A stretch of DNA of 64,000 nucleotides. Origin: Acidimicrobiaceae bacterium (GTDB lineage Bacteria; Actinomycetota; Acidimicrobiia; Acidimicrobiales; RAAP-2). The DNA lies in NCBI GenBank assembly GCA_003132305.1, contig PKXJ01000032.1, forward strand, positions 185,358-249,357, in the 5' to 3' direction. Shown here in pieces: positions 52,624 through 61,870 of the stretch. Position 1 is the stretch's first letter. Every line of letters begins with the position of its first letter. The notes beneath the pieces were generated by a model. It worked only from the letters and a program-made list of their open reading frames with translations. It ran no database searches and was not told the DNA's origin. The translations under genes and the position numbers were made by a program.

Positions 52624-53538
52624 TCACTTTCGCGACGAGATCGCCCAGTGCAACGTCGTCGCGGCGTCGGGATGTTGGAAGGTGAAGCCGGAGTCGATGA
52701 GTACCGTGGGCACCACTCTTTGACTCGACAGGACCAGTTCGTTCGCCATCTCGGTGCCAAGTACGACCCGGAGCGCGGATCTGGGGACGGCGAAGATCGC
52801 CGGTCGATGAAGTTCGAGGGCGAGTTGACGCGTGAACGCCTTGTTGGTGAGCGGACTCGGCGCGGTGAGGTTCACTGGTCCCGTGACGTCGTGGTCCACG
52901 ACCCAAAGGATGGCTCGCACTTCATCGACGAGTGAGATGGGACTCATCCACTGGCCGCCTGAAGAGTACCGACCACCGAGTCCGAGACGAAAGAGCGGGA
53001 GTTGCGCTTTCATGACGCCGCCCTGGGTACTCACGACGATGCCCGTCCGCAGATACGCAACCCTCGCGTGATCTTGATGGGCCGACGCGGCGTTTTCCCA
53101 CGCTGCACACACGTCCGACAAGAATCCGTCACCCTTCGATGACGATTCGTCGAGACGTTCATTTGCGCGTGACCCGTACCATCCGATCGCCGACGCGCTC
53201 GCGAGGCACTTGACGCCGTTGGGCAGTTCGCCGAGCGCCCGAACGAGGAGCGACGTCGACTGGACGCGCGACGAGAGAATCCCCGCCTTGCGTGACGGGG
53301 ACCATCGGCGATCGCCGATGCCCGCACCGGCCAGATGTACGACGGCGTCAAAACCACTGACGCGTTGAAGGTCCTCGTCGTCCACGAGTGCGCGTTCCGG
53401 GTCCCAGCGCACGACTTCTCCCTCGTGGTTCGTCGTCGCAGGACGAACGAAGGTGATCACCGTATCGCCACGTTCTCGTAGCGCCGCTACGAGCGAACGG
53501 CCCACGAGACCCGACGCGCCCGTTACGCCGACGCGCAC
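52624..53538 (-). CDS. TIGR01777-type NAD-dependent epimerase (YfcH/SulA-like)
   Basis: 304 residues. N-terminal Rossmann loop VTGASGLVGRSLVAAL; FDAVVHLAGAGIGDRRW and SASAIGWYG are hallmarks of the TIGR01777/YfcH group; the C-terminal DUF1731 region ends with TFQHPDAATTLHWA. Function is uncertain; YfcH-like proteins are linked to division inhibition or envelope sugar chemistry. It overlaps the upstream hydrolase gene by 16 nt. Confidence 0.88.
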   Translation of the reverse strand: MRVGVTGASGLVGRSLVAALRERGDTVITFVRPATTNHEGEVVRWDPERALVDDEDLQRVSGFDAVVHLAGAGIGDRRWSPSRKAGILSSRVQSTSLLVRALGELPNGVKCLASASAIGWYGSRANERLDESSSKGDGFLSDVCAAWENAASAHQDHARVAYLRTGIVVSTQGGVMKAQLPLFRLGLGGRYSSGGQWMSPISLVDEVRAILWVVDHDVTGPVNLTAPSPLTNKAFTRQLALELHRPAIFAVPRSALRVVLGTEMANELVLSSQRVVPTVLIDSGFTFQHPDAATTLHWAISSRK

Positions 53539-54335
53539 AGCTGGTCCCAGCGTTGATGAACTATCGCGGCGAGTTGGTCGGAGTTTTTGAGATGCGCGCC
53601 GTGACTCGCGTGCTCGATCTCTAACGTCTCAATGGAGGGGTTGACCTCTAAGAGTTCGACCGCGAGTGCGCGGTAGTAGCTGGCCGAGTCGCCGTCGCCG
53701 TAGGCGTAGGTCGCCGGGACGCGCAACTTGGCGAGATCGAAGGGCGAGTGGCCTCGTTGAATGGTCGCGAGGTCTCGAAGAAGTGCCGGCCCGTCCTGAC
53801 GGCGTGATTCGCGCTGGGGTTCGCTGAGTCGGTCCCACGCTTTGTCCGAGACGACGCGACGAAAGAATCGTTCGGCTTCGCTCCTCGTGTCGTCACTCAA
53901 CGGCGGACGAGAATGCGCGCGACGCAAGATCCACGGCAGCGGTGACTCGAAGTTCACGACCAAACCTATCGATGACGGCTCACGCAGGGCGGCGGCGAAG
54001 GTGACGACGCCGCCGAAGCTGTGGCCAAAGAGAATGACGGGCAGGTGCTCGACTTCACGGGCGACTAATGCGCGCAGGTCTTCGACGTGATGATCGAGGT
54101 CCACGGGCCTTAGGTCGCGCGAACCCTGGTAGCCCCGCCGGTCGTAGACCACGACGTCGAAGGTCTCGAGTCGTCGAACGAGACGCACGAAGGATCCGCC
54201 GCGATCGAGCGCACCGTGAACACAAATAACGCACGCCCGTGGATTCGCCACACGGCGTTCGGCGACGGCCAAGCCCTTGACGGGCGAGTTGGTGATGAAG
54301 TGCAGTCGCGCGGACTTCGTGCTCGGGGAGGTCAC
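53523..54335 (-). CDS. Alpha/beta hydrolase
   Basis: 270 residues. CVICVHGALDRGGSFVRLVRRL (oxyanion), VILFGHSFGGVVTFAA (GxSxG nucleophile), YGDGDSA (acid) and EHASHGAHL (His) form a full triad. Substrate unknown. GTG 54335 with TAAGTT exactly 6 nt upstream. Divergent from kgd with 72 nt between starts. Confidence 0.85.
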   Translation of the reverse strand: MTSPSTKSARLHFITNSPVKGLAVAERRVANPRACVICVHGALDRGGSFVRLVRRLETFDVVVYDRRGYQGSRDLRPVDLDHHVEDLRALVAREVEHLPVILFGHSFGGVVTFAAALREPSSIGLVVNFESPLPWILRRAHSRPPLSDDTRSEAERFFRRVVSDKAWDRLSEPQRESRRQDGPALLRDLATIQRGHSPFDLAKLRVPATYAYGDGDSASYYRALAVELLEVNPSIETLEIEHASHGAHLKNSDQLAAIVHQRWDQLCASA

Positions 54336-54341
54336 GAAGAA

Positions 54342-54347
54342 AACTTA
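54342..54347 (-). promoter_or_regulatory. -10 element of the hydrolase-epimerase unit (leaderless)
   Basis: TAAGTT on the minus strand, 6 nt before the GTG. Confidence 0.5.
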
Positions 54348-54395
54348 CCGGGGATCATCGTGTCGCCGGCCCATCGAATGACGGGTGACGGCCCC

Positions 54396-54401
54396 TAGGC
54401 T
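54396..54401 (+). promoter_or_regulatory. -10 element of the kgd operon (leaderless)
   Basis: TAGGCT, exactly 6 nt before the kgd GTG at 54408. Confidence 0.6.
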
Positions 54402-54407
54402 GGAAGG

Positions 54408-57400
54408 GTGACTACGCCCCAGGAATCATCGTCGACGCGCCAAGCACACGGCTCGTTTGGGCCCAACGCCTGGCTCGTCGATGACATGTACGACCGCTTT
54501 GTGGCTGACCCGTCGTCGGTGGCCGAGAGTTGGCGCGAGTTCTTCGCCGACTACCATCGCTCGACGTTGCCCGCGGTCGCGACGGCGACCACAGTGGCGC
54601 CCACGACACCCGTGACGCCCGTGACGATCGACGCCGAGGCCACGCCCCTTCGGGGGGCGGCGGCGCGCATCGTCACCAACATGAACGCCAGTCTCAGCGT
54701 GCCGACGGCGACGAGCGTTCGTACCGTCGCCGCTCGACTCTTGGAGATCAACCGCACCGTGCTTAACGATTCGCTCGCGAGGTCGAGTGGTGCCAAGGTT
54801 TCGTTCACCCATCTCATCGCCTACGCCATCTTGAAAGGTCTGCGTGAGATTCCTGCGATGAACGCCACGTTTATCGACGCCGTCGACGAGAAGGGGACGC
54901 CCGGCGTTCGACGCCACGATCACGTGGGTCTCGGTCTGGCCGTGGACGTGCAGAAGAAGGACGGCACGCGCACGCTCTTGGTCCCGGTCATTCGAGACGC
55001 CGACACGATGGACTTTCGCGCGTTCCTCTTGGCCTACGAAGATCTCGTGCGAAAGGTGCACGGCGCCTCGTACGGTGCGGACGACCTCGCGGGCGCGACG
55101 GTGTCGATCACCAACCCCGGCACGCTCGGCACGGTGCAGTCCGTGCCGCGCCTGATGCCCGGCCAGGGCGCGATCTTTGGCGTGGGGGCGCTAGCGTGGC
55201 CGGCCGGCTTTGAAGCGGCCGATCCGCGCGCGCTCGCCAATCTCGGCGTGGGCAAGGTGTTGACTCTGACCTCGACCTACGACCACCGAATCATCCAGGG
55301 CGCCGAGTCGGGACTGTTCTTGAAGTACGTGGCGGAGTGCTTGACCGGGGGACACGGGTTCTACGACGAGGTCTTCGCGTCGCTCGGCATGCCCTACGAA
55401 CCGGCCCGGTGGGCCAAAGACTCGAATCCTTCGACCCACGAAGCCGAGGCCGAGCGAATTCTGAAGCAGATCCGCGTGCAGGCCCTTATAAATATGTATC
55501 GGGTGCGCGGGCATCTGAACGCCCACCTCGATCCACTCAGCAGCGAACCACCGCCCCTTCACGCGGAGTTGGACCTGGCGTCCTACGGGCTGACCATCTG
55601 GGACTTGCAGCGCTCCTTCGTGGTGGACGGCCTCGCCGGGCTGCACGAAGCGCCCCTCGAGAAGATCTTGGCGATCCTGCGCGACGCCTACTGTCGCACG
55701 ATCGGCATCGAGTACGGCCACATCATGGATCCCGTCCAGAAACGTTGGATTCAAGAGCGCGTCGAGGGCGTCGACTCTTCGACGAGCTTGGAAGAACAGC
55801 GCCGGATCCTCAATATCTTGAGTGAGGCCGAAGTCTTTGAGCGGTTCTTGCACACGCGCTACGTCGGGCAAAAGCGATTCGGTCTCGAAGGCGCCGAATC
55901 CAGCATCGTCGCGTTGCAGACCGTGCTCGACGAAGCCGCCGACCGCGGCGTGAAGGAGGCCGTCATTGGCATGGCGCACCGCGGACGACTCAACGTGCTG
56001 GCGAACATTGTCGGCAAGTCCTACAGCGACATCTTTTCTGAGTTCGAGGGCAACCTCGATCCCGAAAGCGTCCAAGGTAGTGGGGACGTTAAGTATCACA
56101 AGGGAGCACGCGGTGTCTTCAAGAACCCCCGCGGCGTCACGATCGACGTCTCGATGGCGTCCAATCCCTCGCACCTCGAAGCGGTGAGTCCCGTGGTTGA
56201 AGGCATCGTGCGTGCGAAACAAGATCTCGTGATTCGCCCGAACGACGTGGCGTCCAAGGATCAACCCTTCGTCGAGCACCCGTATCTGGCTGTGCTGATT
56301 CACGGTGACGCGGCCTTCGCCGGTCAGGGCGTCGTCGCCGAGACCCTGAATCTGTCACAGCTCTCGGGTTATCACGTGGGCGGCGCCATTCACCTTGTCG
56401 TGAACAACCAAGTGGGCTTTACCACGGCGCCCGAGTCGGCTCGTTCGAGTTTTTACCCGACCGACGTCGCCAAGATGATTCAGGCACCGATCTTTCACGT
56501 GAACGGTGACGACCCCGAGGCCTGCGCCCGCGCGGCGCGACTCGCCTTTGACTATCGCGAAACCTTCCAGCGCGACGTGGTGTTGGACATTGTCTGCTAT
56601 CGCCGATACGGACACAACGAGGGCGACGACCCGAGCTACACCCAACCCCAGATGTACAAGATCATCGATCAGATGCGCTCGGTGCGCAAGCTCTACACCG
56701 AAACGCTGGTTCGTCGGGGCGATATCTCCATCGACGAAGCCGAGACCGCCCTCAACGAGTTCAACGCCCGACTGCAAAACGTGCTCGACGAAGTTCGAAC
56801 CGTCCCGGTACCCGAACTCGACCGCGTGCCGGTCGTTGAGACACCGATCGATCGATCGGCCCCGGAGACGGGCGTCGAGCGAGCAACGCTCCTGGAGATC
56901 GCCCGAGCCACGGTCAGCGCGCCCGAGGGATTCGCTATTCACCCCAAGCTCGAACGCCAGTTCGCACAGCGCCTGGCGCTGCTCGAGTCGGGCGAGGTCG
57001 ACTGGGCCTTTGGTGAAGCGCTGGCGTTGGGCTCTCTCGTCAAGGCCGGCTCGAACGTCCGCCTTACCGGTCAGGACACTCGTCGCGGCACCTTCTCGCA
57101 TCGCCACGCGGCATTGATTGACTACGACAACGGCGCGCAGTTCGTGCCGCTCGCGAGCATGGGCGCGCCGGGATTTTTCACCGTGCGTGACTCGTTCCTC
57201 TCGGAGTACGCGGCCCTCGGTTTCGAGTACGGGTACTCGGTCGAGGCGTCGAACACGCTGGTGGCTTGGGAGGCACAGTTCGGGGACTTCGCCAACGGTG
57301 CCGAAATCATCATTGACAACTTCTTGGTCGCCGCCGAAGACAAGTGGGGTCAGCACGCGACCCTCGTGATGCTGCTGCCGCACGGCTACGAAGGACAAGG

Positions 57401-58013
57401 TCCCGAACACTCCAGCGGCCGCCTGGAGCGGTTCTTGACCCTTAGCGCACGCAACAACATTCGCGTCGCCCAGCCGACCTCGGCCGCGCAGTACTTTCAC
57501 CTCCTTCGTAGCCAAGTGCTTCGCGAACGTCCCACGCCGCTCATCGTCTTCACCCCGAAGTCGATGTTGCGCGCCGTGCAGACGCGTTCGCCCTTGGTCG
57601 AGTTCGAACACGGTTCATTCCAAACCGTCTTAGACGATCACGTCGACGACGCGGGTTCGATTACTCGCGTGGTACTGGCGTCGGGCAAGGTGGCGCACGA
57701 AGCGCTCGGCCATCGTGACTCGATCGCGGCGAATCACTTGGCGGTCGTGCGCGTCGAGCAGCTCTACCCGTGGCCCGAAGCGGAGATTGAACGCGTGCTC
57801 GCGAACTATCCCAACCTCGCGGAGGTCGTGTGGCTGCAAGAAGAGCCCGAGAACATGGGGGCGTGGCCCTTCGTGCACCTGCGCATGCACGACCACCTGC
57901 GCCACGTTCAGGTGTCGCACGTGGCGCGCGCGGAGTCGGCGAGCCCCGCGACGGGCAGTGGACTGGTGCACGCCGCGGAACAGGCGGACCTCTTGGTTCG
58001 AGCTATCAGGTGA
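54408..58013 (+). CDS. kgd: Multifunctional 2-oxoglutarate dehydrogenase/decarboxylase (Kgd/OdhA type)
   Basis: 1201 residues. About 1-40 is the OdhN-like segment (FGPNAWLVDDMYDRF), about 85-330 an E2-type acyltransferase domain (STYDHRIIQGAESG), and about 340-1201 the ThDP E1 (HGDAAFAGQGVVAET, NNQVGFTT, GHNEGDDPSYTQP, GQDTRRGTFSHRHA). This is the mycobacterial/corynebacterial architecture, oxidising 2-oxoglutarate to succinyl-CoA in the TCA cycle. There is no lipoyl domain, so it must use the lipoylated E2 and Lpd encoded at 8.6-11.2 kb. GTG start, leaderless. It leads a four-gene operon through GTGA overlaps. Confidence 0.96.
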   Translation: MTTPQESSSTRQAHGSFGPNAWLVDDMYDRFVADPSSVAESWREFFADYHRSTLPAVATATTVAPTTPVTPVTIDAEATPLRGAAARIVTNMNASLSVPTATSVRTVAARLLEINRTVLNDSLARSSGAKVSFTHLIAYAILKGLREIPAMNATFIDAVDEKGTPGVRRHDHVGLGLAVDVQKKDGTRTLLVPVIRDADTMDFRAFLLAYEDLVRKVHGASYGADDLAGATVSITNPGTLGTVQSVPRLMPGQGAIFGVGALAWPAGFEAADPRALANLGVGKVLTLTSTYDHRIIQGAESGLFLKYVAECLTGGHGFYDEVFASLGMPYEPARWAKDSNPSTHEAEAERILKQIRVQALINMYRVRGHLNAHLDPLSSEPPPLHAELDLASYGLTIWDLQRSFVVDGLAGLHEAPLEKILAILRDAYCRTIGIEYGHIMDPVQKRWIQERVEGVDSSTSLEEQRRILNILSEAEVFERFLHTRYVGQKRFGLEGAESSIVALQTVLDEAADRGVKEAVIGMAHRGRLNVLANIVGKSYSDIFSEFEGNLDPESVQGSGDVKYHKGARGVFKNPRGVTIDVSMASNPSHLEAVSPVVEGIVRAKQDLVIRPNDVASKDQPFVEHPYLAVLIHGDAAFAGQGVVAETLNLSQLSGYHVGGAIHLVVNNQVGFTTAPESARSSFYPTDVAKMIQAPIFHVNGDDPEACARAARLAFDYRETFQRDVVLDIVCYRRYGHNEGDDPSYTQPQMYKIIDQMRSVRKLYTETLVRRGDISIDEAETALNEFNARLQNVLDEVRTVPVPELDRVPVVETPIDRSAPETGVERATLLEIARATVSAPEGFAIHPKLERQFAQRLALLESGEVDWAFGEALALGSLVKAGSNVRLTGQDTRRGTFSHRHAALIDYDNGAQFVPLASMGAPGFFTVRDSFLSEYAALGFEYGYSVEASNTLVAWEAQFGDFANGAEIIIDNFLVAAEDKWGQHATLVMLLPHGYEGQGPEHSSGRLERFLTLSARNNIRVAQPTSAAQYFHLLRSQVLRERPTPLIVFTPKSMLRAVQTRSPLVEFEHGSFQTVLDDHVDDAGSITRVVLASGKVAHEALGHRDSIAANHLAVVRVEQLYPWPEAEIERVLANYPNLAEVVWLQEEPENMGAWPFVHLRMHDHLRHVQVSHVARAESASPATGSGLVHAAEQADLLVRAIR

Positions 58014-59065
58014 GTCCCGCGAAGAGTCCTCGGCTGCGTGTCGTGGTCGATGGTTCGAACCTCGCCACCGAAGGACGCGTCACGCCGAGTCTCTCCCAGC
58101 TCGACGAAGCGGTGAGCGCCTTTAGCGAAGAGAACCCGTCGGCAGAGATCATCGTCGTGGTCGACGCGACGTTCGAGCATCGCGCCGCCACCCACGAACG
58201 AAGTCGCTTCAACGAGGCGGTGCTCGCGGGCGAGATCGTCACCCCGCCCGCGGGGGCCGTCGGACGAGGCGACGCCTTCATTTTGAAGATCGCCGACCGC
58301 ATTGACGGCGTGGTCCTTAGTAACGACTCGTTTCAAGAGTTTCAAGACGAGTACCCCTGGCTCTTCGAGGTCGCCCGACTTATCGGCGGTAAGCCGGTGC
58401 GCGGCGTCGGCTGGGTCTTCACGCCTCGGGTACCGGTGCGAAACGTCAAGGTCGCGCGCAAGGTCAAGAAGTTGGCCGTCACGTTGCCCAGCGGCGCGAA
58501 GCCGACTATTGGCACGACGCTGACGCCCGTCAAGGCCCCGAAGAAAGCGTCGCCGACGAGGAAGTCGGCGACCAAGCCCGAGAAGTCGCCAGAGAAAGTA
58601 GTCGAAAAATCGCTGGCCAAGACGCCCACCCGCGCCCGCAAGAAAGTGGCGAAGGCGGTTGAGGCTCTAAAGAAGTCCCCGGTGAAAAAGACCGCGGTCA
58701 AGGTTCCCGCGACCAAGGTCGCGAAGAAGGTCACCAAGGCGTCGCCGCTCGCACCCGCGCCGGCGGTCGCGCTTCGACGCGGACGCCAGCCCGTCAATCC
58801 CGAAGCCGACTTCACGCTCTTTAAGAGCACGTACCGCGTGGGATCGCGGGTGCCGGGTGAGGTGACGGCCTTTACGTCGCACGGGGCCGTTATCAAAGTG
58901 CAACTAAAGGGTGGCAAGCAAGTCGAGTGCTACGCCCCGACGACGTCACTGGGCACACCCGCGCCGGCGCGAGCGCGCGACGTACTAATGCGCGGCGACC
59001 AGCGGACGTTTCGACTGGTCACCGTCGACAGTGAACGACGTATCGCGGAGCTGGCCCTGCTGTGA
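58010..59065 (+). CDS. Regnase-like NYN ribonuclease with H1-like linker and C-terminal S1 domain
   Basis: 351 residues. About 8-120 is an NYN/PIN nuclease like Zc3h12a: VVVDGSNLA (Asp14), VVVDATFEHR (Asp52), GRGDAFILKIADRIDGVVLSND (Asp88, Asp106), the full acidic set. About 145-250 is a Lys/Ala/Pro/Val-rich basic linker resembling histone H1. About 268-351 looks like an S1/OB RNA-binding domain (YRVGSRVPGEVTAFTSHGAVIKVQL). This predicts an RNA-targeted endonuclease. Start GTG 58010 overlaps kgd by GTGA; the track's 60 extra codons lie inside kgd. I know no named homologue with this architecture. Confidence 0.8.
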   Translation: MSPAKSPRLRVVVDGSNLATEGRVTPSLSQLDEAVSAFSEENPSAEIIVVVDATFEHRAATHERSRFNEAVLAGEIVTPPAGAVGRGDAFILKIADRIDGVVLSNDSFQEFQDEYPWLFEVARLIGGKPVRGVGWVFTPRVPVRNVKVARKVKKLAVTLPSGAKPTIGTTLTPVKAPKKASPTRKSATKPEKSPEKVVEKSLAKTPTRARKKVAKAVEALKKSPVKKTAVKVPATKVAKKVTKASPLAPAPAVALRRGRQPVNPEADFTLFKSTYRVGSRVPGEVTAFTSHGAVIKVQLKGGKQVECYAPTTSLGTPAPARARDVLMRGDQRTFRLVTVDSERRIAELALL

Positions 59066-59496
59066 GCAACGATTCTCTCGACCCGCGGGACTGGTTGCCG
59101 CACCGGCCCCCCTTCTTGTTCCTCGACGCGTTGATCGCCATCGAACCGGGAGTTCGCGCGAGCGGCGAGTGGACCCCTCGCGGCGACGAGTGGTTCTTTG
59201 GGGGGCACTTTCCCGGTCGTCCGACGACGCCGGGCGTGCTGCTCCTCGAATCGATCGCCCAGTGCGGCGCCGTTGTCGTGTTGGCCGATCCTCGCTACGT
59301 GGGACGCCTACCCCTCTTTGGCGGGGTGGAGAAGGCCCGCTTTCGTCGCCAGGTTCTACCCGGCGACACGGTGCTCGTGGAGTGCGAGATGACCAAGCTC
59401 TCGGCGCGCGGCGGTAAGGGCTTCGGTCGCGCGAGCGTGCATGGAAAAGTTGCCGCCGAGACCGAAATCTTCTTCGTTCTCGCTGACTTTTCGTGA
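59062..59496 (+). CDS. FabZ-like 3-hydroxyacyl-ACP dehydratase
   Basis: 144 residues, hot-dog fold. LPHRPPFLFLDALI, GGHFPGRPTTPGVLLLESIAQ with the catalytic His and Glu, FGGVEKARFRRQVLPGD. It removes water from 3-hydroxyacyl thioesters, in fatty acid synthesis or a related pathway. GTGA overlaps on both sides tie it to the NYN gene and exonuclease gene. Its sequence differs enough from FabZ that another acyl substrate is possible. Confidence 0.85.
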   Translation: MSNDSLDPRDWLPHRPPFLFLDALIAIEPGVRASGEWTPRGDEWFFGGHFPGRPTTPGVLLLESIAQCGAVVVLADPRYVGRLPLFGGVEKARFRRQVLPGDTVLVECEMTKLSARGGKGFGRASVHGKVAAETEIFFVLADFS

Positions 59497-60254
59497 AGGT
59501 CGCGACCTGGAACGTTAATTCGCTGACCGCTCGCTGGCCCCGTGTCGAGGCGTGGCTCGTAGAAAATAGTCCCGACGTCGTGCTCATCCAAGAAACAAAA
59601 CAGACCGAGGCGAAGTTTCCTTTTTTCGAACTGGACAAACTGGGTTACGAGGCCGCTCACTACGGCCAGGGTCAGTGGAACGGCGTCGCGATCCTTTCCC
59701 AGGTCGGTCTGAGTGACGTGACGCGAGGTTTTGGTGACGACGACCCCGAGGCTCGCGTGATCGGTGCGCGCTGTGGCGGCGTGCAGGTCTACTCGTGCTA
59801 CGTGCCCAACGGTCGAGCCCTCGATAATCCCCACTATCAGTACAAGTTACGTTGGCTGCAATCGCTGGCCGATTTGCTCGCGCGTCGTGACCGCTCGATC
59901 CACGTGGTCGTCGGGGGCGATTTCAACGTCGCGCCTCAAGATATTGACGTCTACGACCCGAGCGTCTTGGAAGGTCTTACGCACGTGAGCGAACCCGAGA
60001 GAAAGGCGCTGCGCTCGATCGAGGCTACGGGTCTCGTTGATCTCACGCGACGACTCCATCCCGACGAACCGTGCTTTTCGTGGTGGGACTACCGCAACGG
60101 ATCGTTTCGACGAGGGTGGGGACTGCGAATTGACCTCCTCTTCGTCGACGAGGCACTCGCCGAGGCGGCGACGGCGAGCTACGTCGATCGCGACGCGCGC
60201 AAGGGCGAAAAACCCTCGGACCACGCGCCGGTCGTGGGAGAGTTCTCGCTCTAG
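59493..60254 (+). CDS. Exodeoxyribonuclease III (ExoIII/XthA family)
   Basis: 253 residues. KVATWNVNSLTARW, VLIQETKQTE (metal Glu), YSCYVPNG, GGDFNVAPQDIDVYD and the final SDHAPVVGEF form the complete AP-endonuclease/exonuclease site. It repairs abasic DNA. Fourth gene of the kgd operon; starts in a GTGA overlap and shares the CTAG double stop with the ThDP enzyme gene. Confidence 0.93.
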   Translation: MKVATWNVNSLTARWPRVEAWLVENSPDVVLIQETKQTEAKFPFFELDKLGYEAAHYGQGQWNGVAILSQVGLSDVTRGFGDDDPEARVIGARCGGVQVYSCYVPNGRALDNPHYQYKLRWLQSLADLLARRDRSIHVVVGGDFNVAPQDIDVYDPSVLEGLTHVSEPERKALRSIEATGLVDLTRRLHPDEPCFSWWDYRNGSFRRGWGLRIDLLFVDEALAEAATASYVDRDARKGEKPSDHAPVVGEFSL

Positions 60255-61807
60255 CGCAAGCCCTTGGGCAACATCGCTTCGATGAACATCGGTCCAGGCG
60301 TTGCGTAGGAGCGCTCGAGGGCTAGGACGAGTTCGTCCGCGCTCGTCACGCGTACGCCCGGCACGCCCTGGGCGCTCGCGAGCTGGCTGAGATCGAGCGT
60401 GGGATCATCGAGTTCGAGCATGCGCGCACTGGCGGCGCCGTCGGGTACTGCACCGACGCGCGTCAGCTCCACGTTGAGCACGGCGTAACTGCGATTGGAG
60501 AGTCCCACGACCGTCACGTCGAGTCCCTCGCGCGCCATGGTCCACAGGGCTTGGAGCGTGTACATCATGGAGCCGTCGGATTCCAGGGCGAGCACTCGTT
60601 GTTTGGACGCCACCGCCGCGCCCAGGGCGACGGGCAGTCCGTAACCAATGGCGCCCCCGGTGAGGGTCATCCACTGGTGATCGGGCGCGAAACGAGTGGC
60701 GCCAAAGAGCTGGATGCCACTGGTGATGGATTCGTCGACGACGATGAGGCCTTCTTTCAACGTGGCACCCACGGCCGCCGAAAAAGAGTGCGTGGTCAGT
60801 TCGCCCGTCGGGCGAGCCGCAGGCTCCCCACGTTCGATCGGCACGAGGGGCGCGTGGAGAGCCTCGACGAGTGACTGAAGTGCGCCGAGCGTGTCGCTGC
60901 CGGGTGGGGCGAGGTCGATGATGTCGCAACCCTCGGGCGCGAGGCGACTGGGCACGTTGGGGTACGCGAAGAAGCCGACGGGCTCGCGAGAGCCCAGCAG
61001 GATTATCGCCTCGGACTCCTTTAACTGGTCGACGGCGAACTCACTGAGATAGATGAGCCGTTCCGGACTCGCCACGCCCGCCCCGCGATCCATCTTCGTG
61101 GCGAACGTCTCCATCATGAACCGAGACGACGTCGTTGACGCGACGCTTTGGGCGAGACGCAGCTGCTCTTTGGAGAGTGCACTACCCCCCAGAAAGACGG
61201 TGCAACGTTTCGTTCGAAGGGCCTTCAGTGCTCGCTCGAACGTGGTCTCGTCGATCGCGAGTGATGACGGACGATCGGCGCGGGGCCACGCTGCGGGAAC
61301 GGCGCCGACGTCGCTCCACGACACGTCGGCGGGAAGGACCAGCGTGGCGACGCGACCGGGAGGACCGAACGCGCCGGCCACGGCGTCAGCCGCGTCACGA
61401 GCCAGCTGATCCGACGACGTGGTGCGGCGGTACCAGCCCTCGAGCGCGTCAGCGAGAAGTTCGATATTGCTCTGCAAGGGAGCGTCGAAGCGCGAATGGT
61501 ACGTCGCGTGGTCGCCCACAACGTTGAGCACGGGCACGTGCGCGCGTCGCGCGTTGTGAAGATTGGCCCAACCGTTCGCGAGTCCCGGTCCGAGGTGCAT
61601 CAGCGTGGCCGCGGGAGTTCCCTTCACGCGGGCGTAGCCGTCGGCGGCTCCGGTGGCGACGCCTTCGAAGAGACAGAGGATGCCGCGCATGCCGGGCGCG
61701 TCGTCGAGCGCGGCGACGAAGTGCATCTCCGTGGTACCGGGATTGGAGAAGCAGACCGAGACGTCGTTGGCCCCCAGCGTGGCGAGTAACGCGTGTGCAC
61801 CGTTCAT
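60251..61807 (-). CDS. ThDP-dependent acetolactate synthase/benzoylformate decarboxylase-like enzyme
   Basis: 518 residues, three-domain POX/ALS fold. NPGTTEMHFVAALDD, LFEGVATGAADGYARV (catalytic Glu about 49) and the ThDP/Mg motif ESDGSMMYTLQALW with later LSNRSYAVLN. It is shorter than true IlvB, lacks a partner small subunit here and resembles benzoylformate-type decarboxylases; the substrate is unknown. ATG start with GAAAGAGG upstream and TATAGT about 43 nt upstream, so this is a leadered gene. Confidence 0.85.
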   Translation of the reverse strand: MNGAHALLATLGANDVSVCFSNPGTTEMHFVAALDDAPGMRGILCLFEGVATGAADGYARVKGTPAATLMHLGPGLANGWANLHNARRAHVPVLNVVGDHATYHSRFDAPLQSNIELLADALEGWYRRTTSSDQLARDAADAVAGAFGPPGRVATLVLPADVSWSDVGAVPAAWPRADRPSSLAIDETTFERALKALRTKRCTVFLGGSALSKEQLRLAQSVASTTSSRFMMETFATKMDRGAGVASPERLIYLSEFAVDQLKESEAIILLGSREPVGFFAYPNVPSRLAPEGCDIIDLAPPGSDTLGALQSLVEALHAPLVPIERGEPAARPTGELTTHSFSAAVGATLKEGLIVVDESITSGIQLFGATRFAPDHQWMTLTGGAIGYGLPVALGAAVASKQRVLALESDGSMMYTLQALWTMAREGLDVTVVGLSNRSYAVLNVELTRVGAVPDGAASARMLELDDPTLDLSQLASAQGVPGVRVTSADELVLALERSYATPGPMFIEAMLPKGLR

Positions 61808-61850
61808 CGTCGTGGCCTCTTTCGTGGAACTCTTACGTCACTAGCTGCGA

Positions 61851-61856
61851 ACTATA
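61851..61856 (-). promoter_or_regulatory. -10 element of the ThDP enzyme gene (leadered)
   Basis: TATAGT on the minus strand, 43 nt before the ATG; the leader contains GAAAGAGG. Confidence 0.45.
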
Positions 61857-61870
61857 CCCGTGACGTTTCG

